Source of the DNA: Saccharibacillus sp. CPCC 101409
GTDB taxonomy: Bacteria; Bacillota; Bacilli; Paenibacillales; Paenibacillaceae
Direction of reading: 5' to 3'
Length of the DNA stretch: 64,000 bases
NCBI RefSeq assembly: GCF_030518235.1
Contig: NZ_JAULSA010000003.1
Span: 248,001-312,000, forward strand
The first letter of the stretch is position 1, and every line of letters begins with the position of its first letter. Below are positions 34,905 through 43,899 of this stretch, piece by piece. The position numbers and the translations under genes are program-made. The notes beneath the pieces were generated by a model. It saw only the letters and a list, made by a program, of their open reading frames with translations. It had not been told where the DNA came from and did no database searches.

Positions 34905-35089
34905 CTAACGGAACCGAGCGCCGCTATTGGTTCCGATTCGCCCGTTTTGAAAATCTAACGGAACCAGGGAATTCTAATGTATACAAAACACCCTACAGAA
35001 GCGGCAAATCGACGGCTTAGCGTTACTGAGTTCCGTTAGAGCGCCGACGGTCCGCAAAAAGCGTGTTTAACGGCGCTTCGTTCCGTTAG
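34905..35089. repeat. Intergenic four-unit repeat, family B (copy 2)
   Basis: CTAACGGAAC at 34905 and 34955 (forward), GTTCCGTTAG ending at 35039 and 35089 (inverted). Unit spacing is nearly the same as at 16150-16334. The rest of the 34765-35514 spacer is AT-rich toward its end and should hold the promoter of the amidohydrolase; nothing else is visible. Confidence 0.8.
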
Positions 35090-35514
35090 CCGTCTGAAAG
35101 GCGGCGGGGCGGCGAGCTAAAGGACCGTGAAAATACGGAAAAACGGCAGACTGAATAAAACCGAATAAAGAAGTGGAACAAAGAAAGCAGCAAATCGAAT
35201 AAAGGAACAGCAGCGGCACGTTTGCTGCCCAAGCCGAGCTCGCAGTATTCGCTCTTCCTCCCAGACCAAGCAGACGCTGCGTCTTTTCACGCACGATCCG
35301 TCCGCTTTATCCGCAGGATCCCCTCTATAACATAAGTATCCCATCTATACATAAAATTTTTTTAAGTACGGAAATAAAAAATATTAATTTTACTTATCCT
35401 ACTCTAACCGGTAATATAATTCACAAAAATGAATAATTATACGATTTATCGCAATGATTATTCAGCGGGACTGCCCGCCCTGCCAAACTTAACCGAGCAA
35501 AGGATGATCTACAT

Positions 35515-36771
35515 ATGACAGACACGCCGGAACCTTCCCAGCACGAACCGAATCCGCAAGCCAGCCTGCACGCCGACGCGGCCAAGCGGCGGATCGAACA
35601 GGCCGTTCATGACAACGATGCCAATCTGCGCGCCGTCGCGCGCGAGATCCACGCCGATCCGGAGCTCAGCTTCCGCGAGCACCGCGCGCAGCGGCGCCTG
35701 ATCGCACCGCTGGAGGCGGCCGGCTTCGCCGTCGAGACCGGGCTGGCCGGTCTCGAAACGTCCTTCCGCGCCGTCTGGAGCGGCGGCGCGGGCGCCGCGG
35801 ACGGGCCGACCGTCGCCCTGCTGGCGGAATACGACGCCCTGCCCGGCGTCGGCCACGCCTGCGGGCACAACCTGATCGGCACCTCCGCCGTCGGCGCGGC
35901 GCTGGCGCTCAAGGAAGCCTGCCCCGATCTGCCGGGGCGGCTGATCGTGCTCGGTACGCCGGCCGAAGAAGAAGGCGGCGGCAAGATCATCATGAGCGAA
36001 GCCGGTATATTCGACGGCGTGGACGCGGTGATGATGTGCCATCCGCAGGAGAAAACGATGGTGCTGCGCGGCGCGCTCGCCTGCGTCGACGCGACATTTA
36101 CGTTCCGCGGCCGCCAGGCGCACGCTTCGTCGTCGCCGGAGCGGGGAATCAGCGCGCTGGACGCGATGATCAACGCGTTTGTGGCGATCAACTCGATCCG
36201 CCAGTTCGTCAAGGACGATGTGCGCATCCACGGCATCATCACCAAAGGCGGCGACGCCCCGAACGTGGTGCCGGAGCTGTGCGAAGCGGTATTCATCCTG
36301 CGCGCCGCCGACGTGGACGGCCTGCACACCGTGCGGGAGAAAGTCTACCGCGCCGTGCGCGCGGCGGCCGAAGGCGTAGGGGCGGAAGTCGGGATCGCCG
36401 AAGGCCTGATCTATGCCGAACGCAACAACAACCGCGAATTGGCCAGGCTGTTTCGGGCCAATCTGGAGAATATGGGCCTCGAAGTGAGCGATCCGCCGAA
36501 GAGCGGCGGCGTCGGTTCTTCGGATATCGGCAACGTCAGCCGGCTGACGGCGGCGATCCATCCGTATATCCGCCTTGGCGACGCCGGTACGCATACGCCT
36601 GCGTTCGCGGAGCTGGCCGGCGGGGAAGCCGGCATGGTCTACCTGAATCGCGCGGCCCGCGCGCTGGCGCTGACGGCTTACGACCTGTTCGCCGATTCTT
36701 CGGCGCTGGCGGCGGTGCGCGGCGAATTCGAAGCCTGGAAGCAGAGCGAGCAAGAGAAGGAGAATGCCTGA
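35515..36771 (+). CDS. M20 family amidohydrolase (AbgB-like)
   Basis: A 418-residue metallopeptidase of the M20D group. Metal-site motifs are HACGHN (with D of ALLAEYDALPG before it), TPAEEEGGGKI and MMCHPQ, and the C-terminal GTHTPAF; the lid domain is in between. Members hydrolyse N-acyl or peptide amide bonds, for example aminobenzoyl-glutamate or indole-acetyl amino acids. The exact substrate is unknown. The YfcC transporter gene starts at the next base, so the pair is an uptake-and-hydrolysis operon. Confidence 0.88.
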   Translation: MTDTPEPSQHEPNPQASLHADAAKRRIEQAVHDNDANLRAVAREIHADPELSFREHRAQRRLIAPLEAAGFAVETGLAGLETSFRAVWSGGAGAADGPTVALLAEYDALPGVGHACGHNLIGTSAVGAALALKEACPDLPGRLIVLGTPAEEEGGGKIIMSEAGIFDGVDAVMMCHPQEKTMVLRGALACVDATFTFRGRQAHASSSPERGISALDAMINAFVAINSIRQFVKDDVRIHGIITKGGDAPNVVPELCEAVFILRAADVDGLHTVREKVYRAVRAAAEGVGAEVGIAEGLIYAERNNNRELARLFRANLENMGLEVSDPPKSGGVGSSDIGNVSRLTAAIHPYIRLGDAGTHTPAFAELAGGEAGMVYLNRAARALALTAYDLFADSSALAAVRGEFEAWKQSEQEKENA

Positions 36772-38190
36772 ATGAAAACCGAAACCCCCGTAGACGTCAA
36801 ACTGCGCCAGCGGTTCAAGATGCCCCATACGTTCGTGATCCTGTTTCTGCTGGTGCTGCTCGGCGCGGCGCTGACCTACCTGATTCCGTCCGGCGAATTC
36901 GACCGTGTGGAAGACGAAGCGACCGGACGCTCGCTGGTCGTGCCGGGCTCGTATCATCATGTGGAGAGCGATCCGGTCAGCGTGTTCGGCATTCCCAAAG
37001 CGATTGTGCACGGATTGGTCGATTCGGCCGACGTGGTCTTTTTTATCCTGATTATCGGCGGCGCGTTCCAGGTGATCTCGGCGACGGGCACGATCGAAGC
37101 CGTTACCGGCCGGGTCGCGCGCAAATTCGCCGATAAAGGGCTGTGGGTGATCCCGATCTTTATCGCCCTGTTCTCCGTCGGCGGCTTCACGATGGGCATG
37201 TCGACCGAAGTGATGGTGTTCGTGCCGATCGGGATCGCCGTCGCCCGCGCGCTCGGCTTCGACGCCCTGACCGGGACCGCGATGATTACGCTCGGCGCGG
37301 CCTGCGGCTTCACCGCCGGCATCCTGAATCCGTTCAACGTCGGGCTGGCCCAGGCGATCGCGGAAGTGCCCATTTTCTCCGGCGCTTGGCTGCGCGTCAT
37401 TCTGCTGGTCTGCCTGATCGCCGCCACCGGCTTTTACATCGTCCGTTACGCCCGGCGCGTGCGCCGCGACGCTTCGCAAAGCATCGTCCGCGAGCTGGAA
37501 GCCGAAGCGACGGGCGAAACCCTCGACTTTTCCAGCCTGCCGGCCATGACGTACAAGCATTATCTGGTTATCGCGACGATCGCGCTGGGCTTCGCTTCGC
37601 TCGTCTGGGGCGTATCGAAAATGGACTGGTGGATGGAAGAGCTGGCGGCGCTGTTCCTGACGATGGGCATCGTGTCCGGCTTCTGCGCGGGCTTCGGCCC
37701 CAGCCGCGTCGCGGGCGAGTTCGTCAAAGGCGCCAGCGCCATCACCTACGGAGCGCTGATTATCGGTCTTGCGCGCGGCATTATGGTCGTGCTCGAACAG
37801 GGCAGCGTGATCGACACGATCGTGTACGGATTGTCGGGCGTGGTCGGCTCGCTGCCGGGTTCGGTTCAAGTGCTGGGCATGTACCTGTTCCAGAACGTGA
37901 TGAACGTATTCATTACCTCGGGCTCCGGCATGGCGGTAACGACAATGCCGATCATGACACCGCTGTCCGACCTGCTCGGCATCACGCGCCAGACGACCGT
38001 GCTGGCTTACCAGCTCGGCGACGGCATCTCGAACATGATCCTGCCGACCTCGTCCGCCCTGATGGGCAGCCTGGCGGTGTCCGGCATCCCGTATCAGAAA
38101 TGGGTGCGCTTCTTCTGGCCGCTCATGCTGACCTGGCTCGTCATCGGCGCGATCTTCGTGCTGGTGGCCAACGGCATTCACTATCATTAA
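36772..38190 (+). CDS. YfcC family (DcuC-like) membrane transporter
   Basis: A 472-residue protein with about 12 hydrophobic helices and the family segments MPHTFVILFLLVLLGAALTY, VDSADVVFFILIIGGAFQV and GDGISNMILPTSSALMGSLA. YfcC proteins are ion-coupled carriers for amino acids, dipeptides or C4-dicarboxylates. It begins 1 bp after the amidohydrolase stop, so its substrate is probably what the hydrolase cleaves, a peptide-like amide. GAGAAGGAGAA precedes the ATG. Confidence 0.88.
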   Translation: MKTETPVDVKLRQRFKMPHTFVILFLLVLLGAALTYLIPSGEFDRVEDEATGRSLVVPGSYHHVESDPVSVFGIPKAIVHGLVDSADVVFFILIIGGAFQVISATGTIEAVTGRVARKFADKGLWVIPIFIALFSVGGFTMGMSTEVMVFVPIGIAVARALGFDALTGTAMITLGAACGFTAGILNPFNVGLAQAIAEVPIFSGAWLRVILLVCLIAATGFYIVRYARRVRRDASQSIVRELEAEATGETLDFSSLPAMTYKHYLVIATIALGFASLVWGVSKMDWWMEELAALFLTMGIVSGFCAGFGPSRVAGEFVKGASAITYGALIIGLARGIMVVLEQGSVIDTIVYGLSGVVGSLPGSVQVLGMYLFQNVMNVFITSGSGMAVTTMPIMTPLSDLLGITRQTTVLAYQLGDGISNMILPTSSALMGSLAVSGIPYQKWVRFFWPLMLTWLVIGAIFVLVANGIHYH

Positions 38191-38335
38191 GACTTTTTCA
38201 AAAGAAAATCGAGCCGCAACGTCCGCCGAACGATAAACGACAGCCCTCCGATTCCCCCGTTTCTTTCTCTCGCCGCCCGAACGTGTTAGGCTGAAGGGAG
38301 CAGAGAAAAATGGAGGGAAAAGGAGGGCTTTTTGT

Positions 38336-39289
38336 ATGGCTGACAGAACGGATACACAGGAGACGACCGAGGTAAACGAAGCGGATAAAAGAAACGGGCA
38401 GGACGAGGCGACCGGCGAGAGTCCGTCCGGGACGGACATAAATTCCCGAGACCGCGAGCATTCCGCGCCGCCGGAAACGGACGTCGAGCTGCGCAGCGCG
38501 CTCAAGCAGGTGGAGAAGTGGGAGAAAAGCCAGAAAAAGCTGGCGATCTGGGACCGCATCACCCGCCTGCCGTTCAAGGTCCTCGACAAGCTGACGCCGA
38601 AGATCGTGCACGAGAAGATCGGCCAACTGCTGGACGAGCTCGGCAATTACGTGCAGCACGGCGGCAAATACCTGGTCGCGCGGCGCAAAGTGGACGAGCT
38701 GCTCAGGAAGCTGGACGGCGGCGACGGCGACGGCAAACGGGGAGCGTATCCGCTATCCGTGATGGACAAAGCGGCGGAGCGGCTGTCGAAGTCGAGCCGC
38801 AATACCGCGACCGCCCAGGGGGCGACCACCGGCGTGGGCGGCGTGTTTACGCTGGCCGCGGATATTCCGGCGGTGCTCGGATTGTCGCTCAAAGCGATCC
38901 AGGAAATAGGCCTGTGCTACGGCTACGATCCGAACGAGAAGATCGAGCGCGTCTTCGCGGTCAAAGTGCTTCAATTCTCCGCTTCCGACGTCGTCGGCAA
39001 GCAGGCGGTGCTGGACGAACTGAATCTCAAAGTCGGCGAGGACGGCCGTCTGCCGTCTTCGGCTTCCGCGCTGTCCAAGCTTCAGGGCTGGCGCGAGGTC
39101 ATGACCGCTTACCGCGATACCTGGGGCTGGAAAAAGCTGCTGCAGGCCGTGCCGGTCGCGGGCATTTTCTTCGGCGCTTTTACGAACCGGCAGACGCTTG
39201 ACGGGGTAACGGAAGCGGCGGGCATGCTGTACCGCAAGCGCCGGATTCTGGAGCGTCTGGAGAAGCTGGAGTCGGCCGGGAAGAACTGA
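38336..39289 (+). CDS. EcsC family protein
   Basis: A 317-residue protein. A disordered acidic N-terminus (1-55) precedes the EcsC domain with Gly-rich hydrophobic helices: GATTGVGGVFTLAADIPAVL, then LSLKAIQEIGLCYGYDP, and VPVAGIFFGAF near the end. EcsC proteins are associated with ABC transporter assembly in Bacillus but the biochemical role is unknown. AAAAGGAGGG precedes the ATG. Monocistronic. Confidence 0.87.
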   Translation: MADRTDTQETTEVNEADKRNGQDEATGESPSGTDINSRDREHSAPPETDVELRSALKQVEKWEKSQKKLAIWDRITRLPFKVLDKLTPKIVHEKIGQLLDELGNYVQHGGKYLVARRKVDELLRKLDGGDGDGKRGAYPLSVMDKAAERLSKSSRNTATAQGATTGVGGVFTLAADIPAVLGLSLKAIQEIGLCYGYDPNEKIERVFAVKVLQFSASDVVGKQAVLDELNLKVGEDGRLPSSASALSKLQGWREVMTAYRDTWGWKKLLQAVPVAGIFFGAFTNRQTLDGVTEAAGMLYRKRRILERLEKLESAGKN

Positions 39290-39456
39290 GCCGCGCCGGT
39301 CCCCGTTTATTCTTTCTATTCTGCCGCCGGGGTCTCCCAGCGGCTTCTTTACGCGCGCGTCCGTGCGCTTTAGCGTTAACCGGCCGTCTACGGGTTAATT
39401 CTTGACATAGAGCACACATAGAGAGCGGGAAACCCGCGGGCGAGGAGGACACGCGC

Positions 39457-40308
39457 ATGCAGTGGAAAGGCAGAAGAGCGAGCAGCAATGTGGAAGACCG
39501 GCGGGGCAAAAGCGGCGGAGGCGGGCTGATGGTCGGAGGCGGCCTCGGCGTCGGCGGGATCGTGATCGTCATTATCGTAATGCTGCTGGGCGGCAATCCG
39601 AGCAGCATCCTGAACGGCGTCACGTCGACCGACAGCGGTCAGTCGCAGGCTTACCAGGGAACGGCCGAGGAAGAAGAAATGGCCGACTTCGTATCGGTCG
39701 TGCTGGCCGATACCGAAGACGTCTGGAGCGATGTATTTAAGCAAAACGGCAAAACCTACCGCAATCCGACGCTCGTTCTGTTCTCGGGCAGCGTGCAGTC
39801 CGCCTGCGGAACCGCAAGTTCCGCCGTCGGTCCGTTCTACTGTCCGGGCGACGAGAAGCTGTATATCGACCTCAGCTTCTACGACGAGCTGAAGCAGCGC
39901 TTCAAAGCGCCGGGCGACTTTGCGATGGCTTACGTAGTCGCGCACGAAGTCGGCCACCACGTGCAGAAGCTGCTCGGCACGAGCCAGAAAGTCGACCAGC
40001 TGCGCCAGAAGCTGAGCGAAACGGAATACAACAAATACTCGGTTAAACTGGAGCTCCAGGCCGACTATTACGCCGGGGTCTGGGCGCACTACGAGCAGGG
40101 CAAGAACCTGCTGGAGCAGGGCGATCTGGACGAAGCGCTGACAGCCGCGAGCGCGGTCGGGGACGACAGCATCCAGATGCAGGCGAGAGGGTACGTCGTG
40201 CCGGACAGCTTTACGCACGGCACGTCGGAGCAGCGCAAGAGCTGGTTCTACAAAGGCTTCGAGAGCGGCACCATCCAGGGCGGGGATACGTTCCAGGGCG
40301 GGCTGTAA
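39457..40308 (+). CDS. YpfJ-type neutral zinc metallopeptidase
   Basis: A 283-residue protein. A Gly-rich linker and one membrane helix (residues about 24-48) anchor it; the rest lies outside. The HEVGHH motif near residue 167 is the HExxH zinc site of the putative neutral zinc metallopeptidase family (YpfJ/KPN_02809), and LQADYYAGVWAHY supplies the third ligand region. The substrate is unknown. GCGAGGAGGA precedes the ATG. Confidence 0.88.
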   Translation: MQWKGRRASSNVEDRRGKSGGGGLMVGGGLGVGGIVIVIIVMLLGGNPSSILNGVTSTDSGQSQAYQGTAEEEEMADFVSVVLADTEDVWSDVFKQNGKTYRNPTLVLFSGSVQSACGTASSAVGPFYCPGDEKLYIDLSFYDELKQRFKAPGDFAMAYVVAHEVGHHVQKLLGTSQKVDQLRQKLSETEYNKYSVKLELQADYYAGVWAHYEQGKNLLEQGDLDEALTAASAVGDDSIQMQARGYVVPDSFTHGTSEQRKSWFYKGFESGTIQGGDTFQGGL

Positions 40309-40438
40309 CGGGCCGCCGCTTCGGCACTCGCGCTTTCCGGCATTCTGTGGTAGGATGGGCATCGCCGAACGCTGCGCATAACGCTTTTTTGCAAACGTTC
40401 CGCGCGCATCATTCATACGATAAGAGGAAGTGACGAGC

Positions 40439-40795
40439 ATGATCCAAATTACCGCGCCGAAGCCGGACGTCGTGATCGAGAAACAGGCGAACCCGCAGCT
40501 CAGCCATATTTACGGATTTACCGATTTTCATCTGATTACCCGCGAAGCGGGCGGCATCTTTATGTTCTACGGGGAGAACGACGAGCTGCTGTTTGTCGGC
40601 AAAGCGCGCAAGCTGAGACCCCGCATCAAAAAGCATTTCGAGGACAGCGTGTCCCCGATGAAGAACCACCGCGAAGAAGTGCGCCGGATCGAGGTCTGCC
40701 TGGTCGAAGACCAGATGGAGCGCGAGATTTACGAAACGTACCTCATCAACACCGGCCGCGCCAAGTATAATGCGGAGAAAGTATTTTACAAGTAA
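40439..40795 (+). CDS. GIY-YIG-like small protein (UvrC N-domain type)
   Basis: A 118-residue protein with GGIFMFYGENDELLFVGKARKLRPRI, the GIY-YIG fold as seen in the UvrC N-terminal domain, but with FMF and LFVG instead of the usual GIY and YIG. The R of the helix is present; the catalytic Glu may be the E in DQMEREIYETYLI (about 104). The altered motif leaves activity open. ATG 40439 follows AGAGGAA; a GTG nine bases upstream is less likely. Confidence 0.75.
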   Translation: MIQITAPKPDVVIEKQANPQLSHIYGFTDFHLITREAGGIFMFYGENDELLFVGKARKLRPRIKKHFEDSVSPMKNHREEVRRIEVCLVEDQMEREIYETYLINTGRAKYNAEKVFYK

Positions 40796-40852
40796 CGGAG
40801 GTTTGAAAACGCGGCGCGCGGAACTTTCCGTCCCGCCGCTGTCCGTTCCTGC

Positions 40853-40914
40853 AAAAAAGAAGCCTGCTTCCGGACGCGCATCATGCGGCGTTTACGGAAG
40901 CAGGCTTCTTTTTG
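40853..40914. terminator. Bidirectional terminator
   Basis: AAAAAGAAGCCTGCTTCCG pairs with CGGAAGCAGGCTTCTTTTT around a GC loop. A-run and T-run flank both sides, serving the GIY-YIG gene and convergent uridine kinase. Confidence 0.9.
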
Positions 40915-40951
40915 ACGGATCGCGCAAACGGAAGTTCGCAAGCGTACGGCC

Positions 40952-41587
40952 TTACGGCTTGGTCCACTTGTGGTCGCCCGACAGGTATTTCTCGGTCAGG
41001 ATCGACAGCAGCTGAATGCCGACTTCGTTATGCCCGCCTTCGGGAATGATGAGGTCCGCGTATTTCTTCGACGGTTCGATAAATGCTTCGTGCATCGGTT
41101 TGACCGTCGTGAGGTACTGGTTGTGCACGGAACGGATGCTGCGGCCGCGCTCTTCGATGTCCCGCAGCACGCGGCGCAGGATGCGCACGTCCGGATCGGT
41201 GTCCACGAAGACCTTGATATCGAGCAGGCCGCGCAGATTCTCGTCGGAGAGGACGTGCAGTCCCTCGATAATGACGATGTTGTTCGGCTTGAGCTCCACC
41301 GTCTGATCCGCCGAACGGGCGTGAACGGTGAAGTCGTAGACCGGAGCATGCGCGGTGCGTCCTTCGTTCAGGTCGCGCAGATGCTGCACCATGAGTTCGT
41401 TGTCGAACGCGAAAGGATGATCGTAGTTGATCGCCCCGCGCTCTTCGAAACTGAGCTCCGGATGGTCTTTATAGTAGTTGTCCTGTGATATGAAAGTGAC
41501 TTTGCCCGCGCCGAGACGCTCGATGACGGAACGCGCTACGGTCGTTTTGCCGGAGCCGGTGCCCCCGGCGATACCGATTGTAAGCAT
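40952..41587 (-). CDS. udk: Uridine kinase
   Basis: A 211-residue kinase that phosphorylates uridine and cytidine in pyrimidine salvage. The P-loop is GGTGSGKTT, then ISQDNYYKDH, INYDHPFAFDN and VIIEGLHVL, followed by the lid arginines RRVLRDIEERGRS. Length is normal. The GGGAGG ribosome binding site is about 12 bases from the ATG, slightly long. Confidence 0.95.
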   Translation of the reverse strand: MLTIGIAGGTGSGKTTVARSVIERLGAGKVTFISQDNYYKDHPELSFEERGAINYDHPFAFDNELMVQHLRDLNEGRTAHAPVYDFTVHARSADQTVELKPNNIVIIEGLHVLSDENLRGLLDIKVFVDTDPDVRILRRVLRDIEERGRSIRSVHNQYLTTVKPMHEAFIEPSKKYADLIIPEGGHNEVGIQLLSILTEKYLSGDHKWTKP

Positions 41588-41838
41588 GGCGATCGATAAA
41601 CCTCCCTAGGATGATGGCCGATTGCAACGGATTGCAATTTCAGTATTGTAGCACAGCGCGGCCTTTTTTTCACCCGCTTTCGCAGGATTTCCTGTCGATT
41701 CCGCGGCAATTTGCGTAATAATTTGATTGCATGGCGGCCGCCGCCCCTTTAAAATGAGGAAAAATGCAAAGCTGCCGCTCGGCGGCTTTTCGTTGGAGCT
41801 TCGACTATTCGCATATAAAGGGCGGGGGGAAAGTCCTT

Positions 41839-43245
41839 TTGAAAGGGAAAACACGCAGCCAGAGTCTGAGCCGGCTTATTCGCTATTCGATGAACACGTC
41901 CACGCTGTTTACGATTCTCGTATTTGCGGTGATCGTGACGATTCTGCTGTCGATCGTGATCCGGCCGCTGGCGCAGCTCGGCGCGCAGCTGGTCGCGCAT
42001 TCGACGATGCGGGAGATGACGTCGCCGGCGTTTCCCGAGAACCACGGAATCGCGGCGCTGGAAGACATGTCGGAGGAATCGCCGGGCTACGCCGACTGGA
42101 AAGCGGCGGTCGAGCGGCAGGAGATCGTCAATTACCGCATTCCGCTGATCGACGGCAGCAAGCCGCTTGTGTACGACGAAGGGCGGGAGATGCCGCGCCA
42201 TCTGCATACGGTGGATATGGCGATCGAGCTGGAAGGGCGCGTGCTGTTTCGCAGCGCCATGCTGCCGTCTTCGGGAACGGTGCGGGAATCGCTGAAGGAG
42301 CGCAATTGGCTGTACGAATATTTCAACAAACCGTACGAAGCGGCGATCCTGGACGAAGACGGGCGGCAGATCGGGCTGATTACCGCGCGCATCTATCCGC
42401 CGCTGCTGGTGGAGATCGTCGGCGTAACGGCGTTCTTGATGCTGCTGCTCGGCATGCTGTGCTTTTTCGTCAATTATCTGCTCGGCAAATGGCTGATCGG
42501 GCCGCTCATCCGTTCGCTGCACCAGCTGCGCGACGCGTTCCGCCAGCTGGCGGACGGGGATGTGGACGAACTGTTCGAGAAAGGACTCCGCATGGACCGC
42601 CCTTACGACGAGATCGGCGAGATCGCGGTGCAGGCCGGGCGGATCATCGGCAATACGAAGATGTACATGGAGCAGCTCCAGGAGAAAAACGAGAAGCTGG
42701 AAGCGCAGCAGCTCGTGCTTACGCGCCACGCGACGACGGACGGGCTGACGGGGTTAATCAACCGGAGGCATTTCCTGGAGCTGATCGGGGAGCGGCTGCA
42801 CGAGCCGGGACTTGCGCTTATGCTGCTCGATATCGACGACTTCAAGCCGGTCAACGATACATACGGCCACGTCTCGGGCGACACGGTGCTGGCCGGCTTC
42901 GCGGCGCTGCTGCGCGAAGGCTTCGGCGATTCCGGAGTGGCCGGACGCTTCGGGGGCGAAGAATTCGCCGTATTCCTGACCGGCGTGACGCAAGAGCAGG
43001 CGCTGGACGCGGCCGAGCGGCTGCGCGGCGCGATCGAGCGCACGAGTTTCGTGCTGACCGACGGCCAGGAGATCGGCGTCACCTCCAGCATCGGCATCCT
43101 GCATGCCGACGGCAACCTGCAGACGTTCGAGGAGCTGTACCAGCAGGCGGACGCCGCTTTGTACGCTTCGAAGAAAAGCGGCAAGAACCGCGCGACGCTG
43201 TTCGGAAGCGGCACCGGCCGCCCGCCGGAAACGACGGGGGCTTGA
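41839..43245 (+). CDS. Membrane diguanylate cyclase with extracytoplasmic sensor and HAMP
   Basis: A 468-residue protein. A membrane helix at about 20-45 and another at about 195-225 frame an outside sensor region of some 150 residues; a HAMP-like segment (RSLHQLRDAFRQLADGD) follows, then a GGDEF domain with DGLTGLINRR, LDIDDFKPVND and GGEEF at 372-376. It makes cyclic di-GMP. The five-residue upstream I-site position lacks the RxxD motif. The TTG start at 41839 after GGGGGGAAAG is my choice; an ATG further down lacks a ribosome binding site. Confidence 0.87.
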   Translation: MKGKTRSQSLSRLIRYSMNTSTLFTILVFAVIVTILLSIVIRPLAQLGAQLVAHSTMREMTSPAFPENHGIAALEDMSEESPGYADWKAAVERQEIVNYRIPLIDGSKPLVYDEGREMPRHLHTVDMAIELEGRVLFRSAMLPSSGTVRESLKERNWLYEYFNKPYEAAILDEDGRQIGLITARIYPPLLVEIVGVTAFLMLLLGMLCFFVNYLLGKWLIGPLIRSLHQLRDAFRQLADGDVDELFEKGLRMDRPYDEIGEIAVQAGRIIGNTKMYMEQLQEKNEKLEAQQLVLTRHATTDGLTGLINRRHFLELIGERLHEPGLALMLLDIDDFKPVNDTYGHVSGDTVLAGFAALLREGFGDSGVAGRFGGEEFAVFLTGVTQEQALDAAERLRGAIERTSFVLTDGQEIGVTSSIGILHADGNLQTFEELYQQADAALYASKKSGKNRATLFGSGTGRPPETTGA

Positions 43246-43254
43246 AGATTATTT

Positions 43255-43308
43255 TTAAAAAACCTCGAACAGAAAGCTGTGTGACAGGCTTTTCGTTCGA
43301 GGTTTTAA
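43255..43308. terminator. Bidirectional terminator
   Basis: AAAAACCTCGAAC pairs with GTTCGAGGTTTT, with an inner AAAGC/GCTTT pairing. It ends the cyclase gene and probably the convergent nuclease-like gene. Confidence 0.85.
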
Positions 43309-43350
43309 TAGTTTTATTGGTCATGCATAGCGATATTTTCGCTTGCCGAA

Positions 43351-43899
43351 TCAGTTTGTCCTTCTGATATCGTCAATATTGAATTCTTTGCCTTTTACTC
43401 TTTTGAAACGACGGTTTTTGTCGTCTTTTTCAAACGTATAAAAGTCTTGCGTTGCCGACTTGCGGGAGTTTCTCGGCGGTCTGACGCTTAAATACCTGAT
43501 GTGTACTCTGTGAATATCCCATTTCTTAAGATCCGCTTCATCGCACTGACAGCAAAACAGTAAATGGTCGAGCCATTTTTCGCCAGCTAGCAGCTGTTTG
43601 ATAAGCTCCGTATTAGTCGTATCCGTGTCCTTAAGTTCAACTATAAAAATTACCTGTTTTAAAAGGTCGATGATGATATAGTCGCAGTCCTTGGGTTTTT
43701 CTTTAATATAGTTCATATCGTTATTTTTTAAATCTTCTATGTTTTTGATCAGCAAAAATTTATTTTCCCTGCTTGAGACCCTGAGAGTTACTTCGTAAGG
43801 AATTCCTTTATTCTCCGCTAGTTTTATATGTTTGACATTGTTCAGAATTTCGAAATAATCTTCTTTTAAAAACCGTTCGAAATTTGACTCTATGCTCAT
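43351..43899 (-). CDS. Small PD-(D/E)XK nuclease-like protein
   Basis: A 182-residue protein I cannot assign to a named family. The segment CDYIIIDLLKQVIFIVELKD (72-91) has Asp 73, Asp 78 and Glu 88-x-Lys 90 on two strands, and Gln 102 follows in the next helix: the pattern of a PD-(D/E)XK nuclease core. The C-terminal 60 residues are basic (RRFKRVKGK). It overlaps the ATPase gene by 4 bp and is plainly its partner. The codon use is AT-rich (AAA, ATA, TTA) unlike neighbours, a sign of transfer. Nuclease activity is inference. Confidence 0.65.
   Translation of the reverse strand: MSIESNFERFLKEDYFEILNNVKHIKLAENKGIPYEVTLRVSSRENKFLLIKNIEDLKNNDMNYIKEKPKDCDYIIIDLLKQVIFIVELKDTDTTNTELIKQLLAGEKWLDHLLFCCQCDEADLKKWDIHRVHIRYLSVRPPRNSRKSATQDFYTFEKDDKNRRFKRVKGKEFNIDDIRRTN

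Noticed and set aside
35509-38646. Very long open frame of over 1000 codons on the minus strand opposite the amidohydrolase and transporter genes.
   Set aside because: It is antisense to two clear genes, is rich in Arg, His, Asp and Gln as expected from reading GC-rich codons backward, and has no recognisable domain or ribosome binding site.
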